Source: Butyrivibrio sp. MB2005 (GTDB lineage Bacteria > Bacillota > Clostridia > Lachnospirales > Lachnospiraceae). From it: a stretch of 53,791 bases of DNA. The notes under the pieces are model-generated. The model saw nothing but the letters and a program-made list of their open reading frames with translations. It did no database searches and was not told the DNA's origin. The translations under genes were made by a program, and so were the position numbers. Where the stretch lies: the NCBI RefSeq assembly GCF_000424285.1, contig NZ_AUJP01000026.1, positions 1 through 53,791 on the forward strand, read 5' to 3'. Within the stretch, counting starts at the first letter, position 1. Each line of letters starts with the position of its first letter. Shown piece by piece: positions 24,570-33,821 of the stretch.

Positions 24570-25895
24570 ATGAAATTGAAAAAGTTAGGAGCGCTTATGA
24601 TGACCACTGCTGTTACAGCAGGCGTTCTTGCAGGATGTGGAAGCAGCAACGCTTCAGAAACTGCAGCACAGGGTACAGAAGCAGAGAGTACAGCGGCTGA
24701 CAGCACAACAGCATCAGATACAGCAGAGGCTACAGAGGAAGCTGCTACAGGCGAGACCGAGGCAGTTAACCTTAAGATCTGGGTTCCTGAAGAGGAAGTA
24801 GACATCACAGATCAGATGGTAAAGGATTTCGATGCAGCTCATGATGAGTTCGACATCACATACGAAATCGCCGTTGTAGGAATCGATGAAGCACCTCAGG
24901 CACTTGAGACTGACGCTGATACAGCAGCTGATATTTTCTACACACCTTCAGGCGGTGTTGCAGATCTTGCAGGTAAAGGCCTTCTTCTTCCTATAACCAA
25001 GGATTTTGATACATTAACAGGTGACCTTCCTGAAAGTGCTATCAATGCAGTAACAATTGATGGCCTTACATACGCAGTTCCTTTTTCACCCAATACATAC
25101 TTCATGTATTACAACAAGGATCTACTCACAGAAGATGAAGTAAAGAGCCTTGATACAATCATGGCAAAGGATCTTGGTGATGGAAAGTGGAACTTCAGTA
25201 CACAGATCACAAACTCATGGTATATCGAGAGCTTCTTCCTTGGTAACGGATGCACACTTTTCGGTGCTGACGGTAAGGATGCTTCAGATTGTACCTTCAA
25301 CGACGCAAACGGTCTTGCAGCAGCTGAGTACATCGTTGATCTTGCAACAAACAGTAAGTATCTTGAGGATGCTGACGGTGTAGGCGGTTCTGCATTTAAG
25401 GAAGGTAATCTCGGAGCAGTAACATCCGGAGCATGGAGCGCACCTGAGTTTAAGGATGCTCTTGGTGACAGCCTTGGAGCAGTTGCTCTTCCTACAGCAA
25501 ATATCGGTGGCAAGGATGTACAGCTTTCAAACTTTGTTGACTTTAAGACAATTACAGTTAAGTCAAATACAGCTCATCCTTTAGCAGCTCAGCAGCTTGC
25601 AGTTTACATGGCAAATCCTGACAGCTGCCTTACAAGATACAACACACAGGGCGATGTACCGGTTCTTAAGTCTCTTTCCGAAAGTGAAGAGATCAAGAAT
25701 GATTTTGTAGCATCTGCTCTTAACGATCAGGCAGCACTTGCAACAAACCAGCCCAGCATTCCGAAGATGGGTGATTACTGGGATCCTGCTAAGGCACTTG
25801 GCGAAGGCATCTATTCAGGTGATATCAACAAGTCCAACCTTCAGGAGAACCTCGATGCTCTTGTAGACAGTATCACAGGTACACTTACAGAGTAA
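24570..25895 (+). CDS. malE: Maltodextrin-binding lipoprotein (MalE-like)
   Basis: The 441-residue protein is an extracellular solute-binding protein. It has a lipobox AGC in GVLAGCGSSN near residues 17-26 and a Thr/Ala/Glu-rich linker to about residue 65. The mature domain opens VNLKIWVPEEEVD and contains SPNTYFMYYNKDLLTEDEV, features of the maltose/cyclodextrin-binding group. It is the first gene of the MalE-MalF-MalG-neopullulanase operon and carries AGGAGG ahead of ATG 24570. A hairpin after it, before malF, probably sets a higher level of this protein than of the permeases. Ligand length (maltose or longer maltodextrin) cannot be read from sequence. Confidence 0.88.
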   Translation: MKLKKLGALMMTTAVTAGVLAGCGSSNASETAAQGTEAESTAADSTTASDTAEATEEAATGETEAVNLKIWVPEEEVDITDQMVKDFDAAHDEFDITYEIAVVGIDEAPQALETDADTAADIFYTPSGGVADLAGKGLLLPITKDFDTLTGDLPESAINAVTIDGLTYAVPFSPNTYFMYYNKDLLTEDEVKSLDTIMAKDLGDGKWNFSTQITNSWYIESFFLGNGCTLFGADGKDASDCTFNDANGLAAAEYIVDLATNSKYLEDADGVGGSAFKEGNLGAVTSGAWSAPEFKDALGDSLGAVALPTANIGGKDVQLSNFVDFKTITVKSNTAHPLAAQQLAVYMANPDSCLTRYNTQGDVPVLKSLSESEEIKNDFVASALNDQAALATNQPSIPKMGDYWDPAKALGEGIYSGDINKSNLQENLDALVDSITGTLTE

Positions 25896-25920
25896 TCTTA
25901 AGGCGATTTTGATTAGTTTT

Positions 25921-25944
25921 GGGGCTGCGCTTCTTAGCAGCCCC
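25921..25944 (+). other. Intercistronic hairpin between malE and malF
   Basis: GGGGCTGC (25921-25928) pairs with GCAGCCCC (25937-25944). No T-run follows, so it is more likely an RNA-stabilising or partially terminating stem that favours the binding-protein mRNA. Confidence 0.6.
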
Positions 25945-25988
25945 ATTATATTATGAGCCTGCTAATCGTTATCAAAATGGAGTTCATT

Positions 25989-27350
25989 ATGAATACAGAA
26001 TACAAAGATAGAAATCTGATCACAATTTTTACCAAGGGTGATATTTTTTCAAAGTTATCATTTATATTTTGCGGTCTAGCCAATATTCGTTATGGCCAGG
26101 TTATCAAAGGGTCAATATTTTTACTTTTAGAAATCTTATACATTGTTTTCATGGCAGTTAAAGGTGGAAACCTTCTGCATGATCTTTCTACTCTCGGAGA
26201 AAATCTTCAGGGTATGGCATACAATGAGTCACTTGGCATTTATGAGATGCAGCAGGGTGATAATTCAATGCTGATCCTGCTTTACGGCGTAATGGCGATA
26301 GTAATCACAGCAGCATTTATCGCTCTTTGGAACTTCTCAATTCGTTCAGGTGAGAATGCCAGAAAAAATAAGGAAACCGGACATCACGTAAACAATTTTA
26401 TACAGGATGTAAAAAGTCTTACAAATGAGAATATTCGCTTCCTGCTTCTGTCAATTCCTGTAGCGGGACTTTCAATATTTACTGTAACTCCTCTGATCTA
26501 CATGATCCTGATGGCTTTTACCAACTATGATTCAGAGCATCAGCCCCCGGGAAATCTTTTTGACTGGGTTGGAATAGAGAACTTCAAGACACTTCTTGCA
26601 ACAGGTGACAGACTTGCATCAACCTTCTGGCCTGTTTTGGGATGGACTCTCGTATGGGGATTTTTCGCGACATTTACCTGCTATTTTGGCGGAATGATAC
26701 TTGCGATGATCATCAATTCAAAGGGCATTAAATTCAAGAAGTTCTGGAGAACCATATTTGTGTTTACTATGGCTATCCCTTCTTTCATATCTCTTCGAGT
26801 TGTTGCAACAATGCTGGGTGAGAGAGGAATCTTCAATGTTCTTCTTCAGCAGTGGGGATTCACAAGCAGCGCTCTTCCTTTTTTGTCAAATGCGACATGG
26901 GCAAGAGTTTCGGTAATTGTAGTTAACTTTTGGATCGGCGTTCCGGTAACAATGCTTATGGTAAGCGGAATCCTGATGAATATTCCGGGAGAGCTTTATG
27001 AGAGCGCAAGAATAGACGGAGCCGGTCCGTTCACAATGTTTAGAAAAATCACATTCCCCTATATGTGGTTTGTGACAACACCGTATCTTATTTCAAATCT
27101 AATAAGTAACTTTAACAACTTTAACACCATCTTCTTCCTGACAGGAGGAGAACCTCACACACTTACATATTACAAAGGTGCGGGAAAAACAGATCTGCTT
27201 GTTACATGGCTGTATAAGCTTACCAAGGACAGCAACGATTACAACCTTGCATCCACAATCGGAATCATAATCTTTGTAATATCTGCAGTGTTTACACTTA
27301 TCTCGTTTTCAAGGTCAAATGCTATGAAAAATGAGGAGGGATTCCAGTAA
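25989..27350 (+). CDS. malF: Maltodextrin ABC permease MalF
   Basis: The 453-residue permease is longer than a usual CUT1 permease. An N-terminal part of about 150 residues has extra membrane segments (FIFCGLANIRYGQVIKGSIF, then MLILLYGVMAIVITAAFIAL). The standard six-segment channel follows, with the EAA loop LYESARIDGAGPFTMFRKIT near residues 336-355. MalF proteins of maltose systems also carry extra N-terminal segments. ATG 25989 is preferred to 25953 because GGAG lies 6 bases before it. The stop and the malG start overlap (TAATG), implying translational coupling. Confidence 0.88.
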   Translation: MNTEYKDRNLITIFTKGDIFSKLSFIFCGLANIRYGQVIKGSIFLLLEILYIVFMAVKGGNLLHDLSTLGENLQGMAYNESLGIYEMQQGDNSMLILLYGVMAIVITAAFIALWNFSIRSGENARKNKETGHHVNNFIQDVKSLTNENIRFLLLSIPVAGLSIFTVTPLIYMILMAFTNYDSEHQPPGNLFDWVGIENFKTLLATGDRLASTFWPVLGWTLVWGFFATFTCYFGGMILAMIINSKGIKFKKFWRTIFVFTMAIPSFISLRVVATMLGERGIFNVLLQQWGFTSSALPFLSNATWARVSVIVVNFWIGVPVTMLMVSGILMNIPGELYESARIDGAGPFTMFRKITFPYMWFVTTPYLISNLISNFNNFNTIFFLTGGEPHTLTYYKGAGKTDLLVTWLYKLTKDSNDYNLASTIGIIIFVISAVFTLISFSRSNAMKNEEGFQ

Positions 27351-28612
27351 TGAAAAAAACAGTAATAGGATTAAATCTCATATATTATGTGCGGGCTGCA
27401 GCAGGCGCTATCCTGTCCTTTATCTGTCTCTTTTTACCTTATATTTCAAGAGATGGAAGCCGCAGCTCCATGGTTTCTACAGCGCTTGACCTGTTGAAAG
27501 CACAGGAGACTTCAAAGATAACATTTTTCGTCTATGTGGCTGTTGCCCTTACGACATTGTCGTTTATCTGTGCTGTTTTTAACTTTGTAAAAACATCAGT
27601 TAAGGGCATGAAAATCTGGCAGGCAATACAAGTAGTTAACACAGCGTTCTGGACATTTTTGCTTTTTGCATCAAAGACAATCCTTGAGAAGGCAGGACTC
27701 CAGAGCGGCTTCATGAATAAGTATCTGGGAATCGGTTTCTTCCTTGGACTTATCGCAACATATTTCGCACTTGTGTACATTATGAAAGTTACTCAGACAA
27801 ACAGAGGATATATCATTCTCACAATTCTGGGCGTTATATGGATGTTCCCTATTTTATGGATACTTTTGACAGCTCTCAGAGCAGAGCAGGGCTACTATGT
27901 GGGTTATTTCTTCCCTCATAAGCTTACCTTCCAGAACTTCATAGATCTGTTCAGTAACCAGAGCGTACTTCCTTTTGGAAGATGGTGGCTCAACACACTG
28001 ATAGTTGCGGTTTGCAGCTGTATTATCAATACACTGATTATCCTTATGACTTCATTCACCTTAAGTAGAACCAGATTTAAGGGCAGAAAAGGTTTTATGA
28101 ATGTTCTTATGATAATCGGCATGTTCCCCGGATTTATGTCACTTATCGCAGTGTATAACATCCTTAAAGGTCTTGGACTTAATCAGTCTCTTGCAGCCCT
28201 TGTTATCGTAGGTGCGGCCGGAGCAGCCATGGGTTATCACGTAAGTAAAGGATTTTTTGACACAATCCCGAAGGCAGTAGATGAGGCGGCAATTATCGAC
28301 GGCGCTTCAAGACTTCAGATATTTACACATATTACACTTCCGTTATCAAAGTCCATAATCGTTTATACGGTGCTTGGAAGCTTCCTTGGAGCGTGGTCGG
28401 ATTATATTTTTCCCAGCATGCTCTTTGGAGACAAGCAGAGTTCATATACTGCAGCAGTAGGTCTTTACTGGCTAACTGACTTTAGAAGAATCGATACATA
28501 TTACACACAGTTCGCCGCAGGTGCAGTGGTTGTTGCGGTGCCTATCGTAATCCTCTTTGTATGGCTTCAGAGATTCTATGTTGAGGGTCTTTCAGGCTCA
28601 GTAAAGGGATGA
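27350..28612 (+). CDS. malG: Maltodextrin ABC permease MalG
   Basis: The 420-residue protein is the second permease. About 140 N-terminal residues carry additional membrane segments beyond the usual MalG core. The core has the EAA loop VDEAAIIDGASRLQIFTHIT near residues 305-324 and the typical C-terminus FYVEGLSGSVKG. The start codon overlaps the malF stop by one base. As in the other importer of this window, no ATPase gene is present. Confidence 0.88.
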   Translation: MKKTVIGLNLIYYVRAAAGAILSFICLFLPYISRDGSRSSMVSTALDLLKAQETSKITFFVYVAVALTTLSFICAVFNFVKTSVKGMKIWQAIQVVNTAFWTFLLFASKTILEKAGLQSGFMNKYLGIGFFLGLIATYFALVYIMKVTQTNRGYIILTILGVIWMFPILWILLTALRAEQGYYVGYFFPHKLTFQNFIDLFSNQSVLPFGRWWLNTLIVAVCSCIINTLIILMTSFTLSRTRFKGRKGFMNVLMIIGMFPGFMSLIAVYNILKGLGLNQSLAALVIVGAAGAAMGYHVSKGFFDTIPKAVDEAAIIDGASRLQIFTHITLPLSKSIIVYTVLGSFLGAWSDYIFPSMLFGDKQSSYTAAVGLYWLTDFRRIDTYYTQFAAGAVVVAVPIVILFVWLQRFYVEGLSGSVKG

Positions 28613-28613
28613 T

Positions 28614-30476
28614 ATGGGTGATTTTATGAAAAATTGGCTAGACAGTATTTACAGCGACGGAACACCCGGCTTTGTGTCAGATGCTGATCCAAAGCTGGGT
28701 GACAGCATCACTGTTTCCGTAAGATTATATAAGACTTCTCCCGTGAAAAAGGTCTTCCTGCGAAAAATGACCAATGGCGCGGAAGAATATATTGATATGG
28801 AAAAGGGCGAAACTAAGGGGAATCTTACCTACTATAAGGCGCAGATTAAGATAAATGAGCCCTCCGTAAAATATATTTTCGTGTTCATGACAGAGGATAT
28901 CATCTATTACTACAATCAGGCGGGAGTAACAACCTACGTTCCTGATTACAGGCATGATTTTGTGATCCTTGCAGATAACCACAGACCTGATTGGGTAAAT
29001 GGAGCGGTGTTTTACCAGATTTTTCCTGAGAGATTCTGTAACGGTGATAGGTCGAATGATGTGAGAAATGCAGAGTATGAGTACAACGGCATTCCAACTA
29101 TTCACATGGATAACTGGGATGATAAGCCTCTTTTGCCGGATCAGGGAAGAGCTGTTGATTTCTTTGGAGGTGATATTCAGGGGATAATTCAGAAGATACC
29201 GTATCTGAAGGAACTGGGAGTTACCGCGATTTACTTAAACCCAGTGTTTACGGCATATTCGACACATAAATACGACTGCATAGATTTTTTCCATGTGGAT
29301 CCTCATTTCGGCGGAGATGAGGCACTGGCAAAGCTTTCAGAGGCACTTCATGAAAACGACATGAAGCTGGTGCTTGATATATCCATAAACCACACAGGTA
29401 TAAAGCATCCCTGGACAGAGGAGAAGCCGGAATTTTATTTTAAGAATCCTGATGGCTCCCTGAAGGGATGGGCAGGCTTTGCGTCTCTTCCTGTTCTTGA
29501 TTACAGGAATGAGGAGCTGCGGGATCTGATCTACAGAGGTGAGAATTCCGTGCTCAGGAAATGGCTGAAGCCGCCTTACAATATTGACGGCTGGCGCTTT
29601 GATGTGGCAGATGTCCTTGCAAGAAATGATGAGGTTCAGCTTTCTTCAGGGGTTTGGAGGGAAGTCTGCGATGCCATCAGAGAAGAAAAGGAAGATGCCA
29701 TTATCATAGGCGAACACTGGGCTGATTGTAACGAATACCTTCAGGGCGACCTCTGGACAACGCCTATGAATTACTATGGTTATGGAAGGATCATCAGGCA
29801 ATTCATCGGCCTTCCCGAGCTTTTCGTATCAAGGAACAGGGACCTTGCACAGGTGGACTACAAAATGACTGCCATGGATGTGGTAAAAAGAACTGCGGAC
29901 CATTACAGCAGTATTCCCCAGGCCATTGCGGATTGTCAGATGAATCTTTTTGACAGTCATGATATTCCGCGAGTCCATAATTATAAAAAAATAGACTTTC
30001 CCAAATGGAAGATAGCTGTTCTTTCACAGCTCCTTTGGACAGGTATCCCATGTATCTACTACGGGGATGAGCAGGGAATTGACGGTTATACTGAACATGA
30101 TGCCGGATTTCGCTATCCCATGAACTGGGATGAGATCACAGGCAAAAGAGCAGATTTCTTCAGGATATATCGCAGGATGATCCAGCTGCGAAGGAATGAA
30201 AAGGCTTTTGCCCAGGGTGGAAGGAAGGTCCTTTTTAGCGATGGAAAAATACTTGCCGTTTCCAGGTTTCATGGAGACAACATGTTTGCCTGCATAATAT
30301 CCATGGAGGATGAAACTAAGACCATAAGTCTTCCACTGTGGCAGATTGGCGCAGCAGGAACTTTAGACGTAACAGATGAGTTTGGCGAGATAGTCAGTAT
30401 CAGGGAAAATTCTGAGGATTTAGTACTTGAGATACCACCCTTTAGCTCATATATTCTGAGACTGTTACCTGTGTGA
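28614..30476 (+). CDS. Neopullulanase/cyclomaltodextrinase-type GH13 enzyme
   Basis: The 620-residue enzyme belongs to the GH13 group of cyclomaltodextrinases, neopullulanases and maltogenic amylases. Residues 10-120 form a CBM34-like N-terminal domain. The barrel follows from VNGAVFYQIFPERFCNGD. Catalytic residues are Asp330 in GWRFDVADV, Glu367 in IIGEHW and Asp450 in FDSHDIPR. It lacks a signal peptide, so it cuts imported maltodextrins or cyclodextrins inside the cell. It begins right after malG (AAGGG 6 bases before ATG 28614; ATG 28626 is an alternative) and closes the operon before a terminator. Confidence 0.9.
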   Translation: MGDFMKNWLDSIYSDGTPGFVSDADPKLGDSITVSVRLYKTSPVKKVFLRKMTNGAEEYIDMEKGETKGNLTYYKAQIKINEPSVKYIFVFMTEDIIYYYNQAGVTTYVPDYRHDFVILADNHRPDWVNGAVFYQIFPERFCNGDRSNDVRNAEYEYNGIPTIHMDNWDDKPLLPDQGRAVDFFGGDIQGIIQKIPYLKELGVTAIYLNPVFTAYSTHKYDCIDFFHVDPHFGGDEALAKLSEALHENDMKLVLDISINHTGIKHPWTEEKPEFYFKNPDGSLKGWAGFASLPVLDYRNEELRDLIYRGENSVLRKWLKPPYNIDGWRFDVADVLARNDEVQLSSGVWREVCDAIREEKEDAIIIGEHWADCNEYLQGDLWTTPMNYYGYGRIIRQFIGLPELFVSRNRDLAQVDYKMTAMDVVKRTADHYSSIPQAIADCQMNLFDSHDIPRVHNYKKIDFPKWKIAVLSQLLWTGIPCIYYGDEQGIDGYTEHDAGFRYPMNWDEITGKRADFFRIYRRMIQLRRNEKAFAQGGRKVLFSDGKILAVSRFHGDNMFACIISMEDETKTISLPLWQIGAAGTLDVTDEFGEIVSIRENSEDLVLEIPPFSSYILRLLPV

Positions 30477-30555
30477 CACTTGTGTGATAAAAGCTCTGAT
30501 ATTATTACATCATAAACAAGCCCCTTCCAAAAACTTTATTCACATATTACACAAC

Positions 30556-30599
30556 AAAAGCCCTGCATTTTTCTTGTGAGAGATGCGGGGCTTTTGTTA
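30556..30599 (+). terminator. Terminator of the malEFG-neopullulanase operon
   Basis: AAAAGCCCTGCAT (30556-30568) pairs with ATGCGGGGCTTTT (30583-30595) with one T-G, followed by a short T-rich tail. Confidence 0.8.
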
Positions 30600-30674
30600 T
30601 AATAATTGTTGAAAAATCAAAGATTTTTTGCCGCTAAATGGCGGATTATTTTTTGACATTTTGGAGGAATGAAA

Positions 30675-31196
30675 ATGAAAGTTTTGGTGGTTGTTGACAT
30701 GCAGAATGATTTTATAGATCAGGCGCTTGGCACAAAGGAAGCAGTGGGGATCGTGGATAATGTTGCTGCGAAAATAAAGAACTTCGACGGCAAGGTTATT
30801 TTTACAAGAGACACTCATCACACAGATTACATGAGCACACAGGAGGGACATAACCTGCCTGTTGAGCATTGCATTAAGGATAGCGAGGGATGGCAGATTT
30901 CTTCAGCACTTCCTGTAAGTGAGGATGCGCTGATCATTGATAAGCCCACCTTCGGATCCAAGGAACTTGGACTTTGTCTTGAAAAAATGGCTAAGGAGAA
31001 TGACATTGAGGAAATCGAGGTCATCGGCCTTTGCACAGATATTTGCGTAATCTCAAACGCACTTCTCATAAAGGCATTTCTGCCTGAAGTGAAAATTACT
31101 GTTGATGCATCCTGCTGCGCCGGAGTAACACCACAGAGCCATCAGACTGCGCTGGATGCCATGAAAGCATGCCAGATCAACATAATCGGAGCATAA
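30675..31196 (+). CDS. Isochorismatase-family hydrolase, nicotinamidase-like
   Basis: The 173-residue protein is a cysteine hydrolase of the isochorismatase fold. The catalytic triad is recognisable as Asp in VVDMQNDFID, a Lys in ALIIDKPTFGS, and Cys in GLCTDICVISNAL. FTRDTHHTDY followed by a later His resembles the Asp-x-His metal site of nicotinamidases (PncA), which make nicotinate from nicotinamide for NAD salvage. ATG 30675 is chosen over 30669 because GGAGG lies 7 bases before it. It appears to be a single gene between two carbohydrate operons. Nicotinamidase is the best guess, not proven. Confidence 0.8.
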   Translation: MKVLVVVDMQNDFIDQALGTKEAVGIVDNVAAKIKNFDGKVIFTRDTHHTDYMSTQEGHNLPVEHCIKDSEGWQISSALPVSEDALIIDKPTFGSKELGLCLEKMAKENDIEEIEVIGLCTDICVISNALLIKAFLPEVKITVDASCCAGVTPQSHQTALDAMKACQINIIGA

Positions 31197-31288
31197 TTCA
31201 TTTTTGAGAAGTGACGAAGGTTTTTCAAATCGATCCGGACAAACTCATATTAACTAACTAATCATTTTTAACTCGAAAGGAGAGTACT

Positions 31289-33262
31289 ATGTCACTTGAA
31301 AATATCAAAAAATACGAATTCGGTAAGCCCTTAAATACAGGTGCTGTTGTTGTGGACATTCCGAAAACAGAGGGAATTCCCACAGGTTTTACCTATGATG
31401 AGGGTTCTAAAGAAATCACTACAACTCTTAACAAAAAGGATGTGGTATACGGTCTTGGCGAGACTATCCGCGGTATAAACAAGCGCGGATGGCTCTATAT
31501 AAGCAATAATGCAGATGAACCGCACCATGAGGAGACCAAGCACGGCCTCTACGCATCTCAGAACTTCCTGATGCTGGATGACGGTAACAGGTGTTTTGGT
31601 ATTTTCGTGGATAATCCCGGAATCGTTCAGTTTGACATTGCATATACTGACGCAGATAAGTTCACCATCCGTTTTGAAGATAATGATACATATTTCTACG
31701 TTATAGATGGAAAGACACCTTATGAGATCGTGTCATCCTTCAGAGAACTCATTGGACGTAGCTATATTCCTCCGCTTTGGGCCTTTGGATTTGGTCAGAG
31801 CCGCTGGGGCTACAAGACTGCCGATGATGTTCGTGAGGTGGCAAGAAGATATAAAGAGCTTGGAATTCCCCTTGATATGATCTACATGGATATCGATTAT
31901 ATGCAGGATTTCAAGGACTTTACCATTAATCCTGAGCGTTTCCCTGATTTCGAGGCATTCGTTAAGGAGATGAAGGATGAGGGCATCCGCCTTGTTCCCA
32001 TTATCGATGCCGGTGTTAAGATCGAGGAAGGCTATGACGTCTATGAAGAAGGCGTTAAGGAAGGATATTTTTGTAAAAAAGAGGATGGTACAAACCTGGT
32101 GGCAGCTGTTTGGCCCGGTAAGGTTCACTTTCCGGATTTCCTTAACAGCGCTGCAAGAAAATGGTTCGGAGATAAGTACAAGCTACTTACAGATGCAGGA
32201 ATAGAGGGCTTTTGGAATGATATGAACGAGCCTGCTATTTTCTATACAGAGGATCACCTCAAGGAAGTTTTTGCAGAAATAAAGGACTATGAAAATAGAG
32301 AGCTTGATATTTGGGGATTTTTTGCATTTAAAAATCTCATAGGCTCCATTGATAACAATCCTGAGGATTACAGGAGATTTTATCATGATTTTGACGGCGT
32401 GAAAGTACGCCATGACAAGGTTCATAACCTTTATGGTTTCTACATGACAAGATCCGCAGGCGAAGCCTTTGAGCGTAACAATCCGGATAAGAGAATTCTT
32501 ATGTTTTCAAGATCGTCCTATACCGGAATGCACAGGTATGGCGGCGTTTGGACAGGAGATAACACTTCATGGTGGAGTCATTTGCAGCTGAATATCAAGC
32601 AGATGCCATCACTTAGTATGACAGGATTCCTTTATTCCGGCGCTGATGTGGGCGGCTTTGGCGGCAATACCACAGAGGACCTTGTTATGCGCTGGACTGA
32701 GTTTGGTATTTTCACACCTCTTTTCAGAAACCATTGTGCCCTGGGCGGCAGAGAGCAGGAGCTTTATCAGTTCGGAAAGCCTGAGGACTTCAAGAATATC
32801 GTAGAACTCAGATATTCGCTTGTTCCTTATATTTATTCAGAATTCATGAAGGCTGTTTTGAATAATGGAATGTACATGGCACCTCTTTCCTTTGAGTATA
32901 GGGATGATGAGAGATGTCGCGAGATAGAGGATCAGCTTCTGGTGGGCGATTCCATCATGGTTGCACCTGTCTATGAGCAGAATAAGACCGGCAGATATGT
33001 ATATTTGCCTGAAAAGATGAAGCTTATCAGATTCAGAAGCTATAACGATTTTGATGAGGAAATCCTTGAAGCAGGCGATCATTATGTAAAGGCAGAGCTT
33101 AACGAAGTTCTTGTTTTTGTAAGACCCGGAAAGGCACTTCCACTAACAAAACCCGCGAAATGTGTGGATGATCTTAGCTGGGATGATCTTAGCTACATCA
33201 CCTTTGATGCGGATCCTGAGAGCTATGATATGTACAAGGATGACGGTATCAGCAGACTGTAA
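31289..33262 (+). CDS. GH31 alpha-glucosidase
   Basis: The 657-residue enzyme matches glycoside hydrolase family 31. The barrel opens WAFGFGQSRWGYKTADDV. The nucleophile is Asp311 in GFWNDMNEPAIF and the acid/base is Asp424 in WTGDNTSWW; RSSYTGMHRYGG and ADVGGFGGN are further family motifs. No signal peptide is present, so it releases glucose from imported alpha-glucosides in the cytoplasm. AAAGGAGAG precedes ATG 31289. Only 35 bases separate it from the PTS IIA gene, so it should be cotranscribed with the PTS genes. Members of GH31 can also be alpha-xylosidases, but a PTS of the glucose family favours alpha-glucosidase. Confidence 0.9.
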   Translation: MSLENIKKYEFGKPLNTGAVVVDIPKTEGIPTGFTYDEGSKEITTTLNKKDVVYGLGETIRGINKRGWLYISNNADEPHHEETKHGLYASQNFLMLDDGNRCFGIFVDNPGIVQFDIAYTDADKFTIRFEDNDTYFYVIDGKTPYEIVSSFRELIGRSYIPPLWAFGFGQSRWGYKTADDVREVARRYKELGIPLDMIYMDIDYMQDFKDFTINPERFPDFEAFVKEMKDEGIRLVPIIDAGVKIEEGYDVYEEGVKEGYFCKKEDGTNLVAAVWPGKVHFPDFLNSAARKWFGDKYKLLTDAGIEGFWNDMNEPAIFYTEDHLKEVFAEIKDYENRELDIWGFFAFKNLIGSIDNNPEDYRRFYHDFDGVKVRHDKVHNLYGFYMTRSAGEAFERNNPDKRILMFSRSSYTGMHRYGGVWTGDNTSWWSHLQLNIKQMPSLSMTGFLYSGADVGGFGGNTTEDLVMRWTEFGIFTPLFRNHCALGGREQELYQFGKPEDFKNIVELRYSLVPYIYSEFMKAVLNNGMYMAPLSFEYRDDERCREIEDQLLVGDSIMVAPVYEQNKTGRYVYLPEKMKLIRFRSYNDFDEEILEAGDHYVKAELNEVLVFVRPGKALPLTKPAKCVDDLSWDDLSYITFDADPESYDMYKDDGISRL

Positions 33263-33297
33263 TTTTTTCATAAGATTTTATTCGAGGGGACATAAAA

Positions 33298-33780
33298 ATG
33301 GGACTGTTTGATAAGCTTTTTCATGGCAACAAAATAGAGATAGCAGCACCTGTAAATGGAGAGATCGTTCCCATAGACACTGTGAGCGATCCCACATTTT
33401 CACAGGAAATGGTAGGAAAAGGAGTGGCTATTATTCCTTCTGAGGGCAAGTTCTATGCTCCTGCGGACGGTGAGCTGGTGGCTGTTTTTCCTACGGGACA
33501 TGCTTATTGCATAAACACTGATGATGGAGCCGAGCTTTTGGTTCACATCGGAATAGACACTGTAAAATTAAATGGGGAATTTTATACAATACACGCGCAG
33601 CAGGGAACCAGAGTAAAAAAGGGTGACCTGATCGTAGAAGTAGACATAGAAGGCGTTAAGGGCGCCGGCTACGATATAATAACGCCTGTGATTATTTCTA
33701 ATCACGCCAAGTTTAAGGGGCTTGAAAAGGTGAGTGGTAAGGCGGTAGTCGGGGAACCTGTAATCCTTCTTAGTCAGTAA
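33298..33780 (+). CDS. PTS glucose-family IIA protein
   Basis: The 160-residue soluble protein is a IIA-glucose type phosphocarrier. It takes phosphate from HPr and passes it to IIB. The phosphorylated His is His83 in LLVHIGIDTVKL, and His68 in GHAYCI is the second conserved active-site His. The sequence GEFYTIHAQQGTRVKKGD is also typical. It stands as a separate gene between GH31 and the IIBC gene. In addition to transport it could take part in regulation, but nothing in the sequence shows that. Confidence 0.92.
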   Translation: MGLFDKLFHGNKIEIAAPVNGEIVPIDTVSDPTFSQEMVGKGVAIIPSEGKFYAPADGELVAVFPTGHAYCINTDDGAELLVHIGIDTVKLNGEFYTIHAQQGTRVKKGDLIVEVDIEGVKGAGYDIITPVIISNHAKFKGLEKVSGKAVVGEPVILLSQ

Positions 33781-33821
33781 TATAACTAACAATTTAATAA
33801 AGTAGTGGGAGGTGTTGTTGT

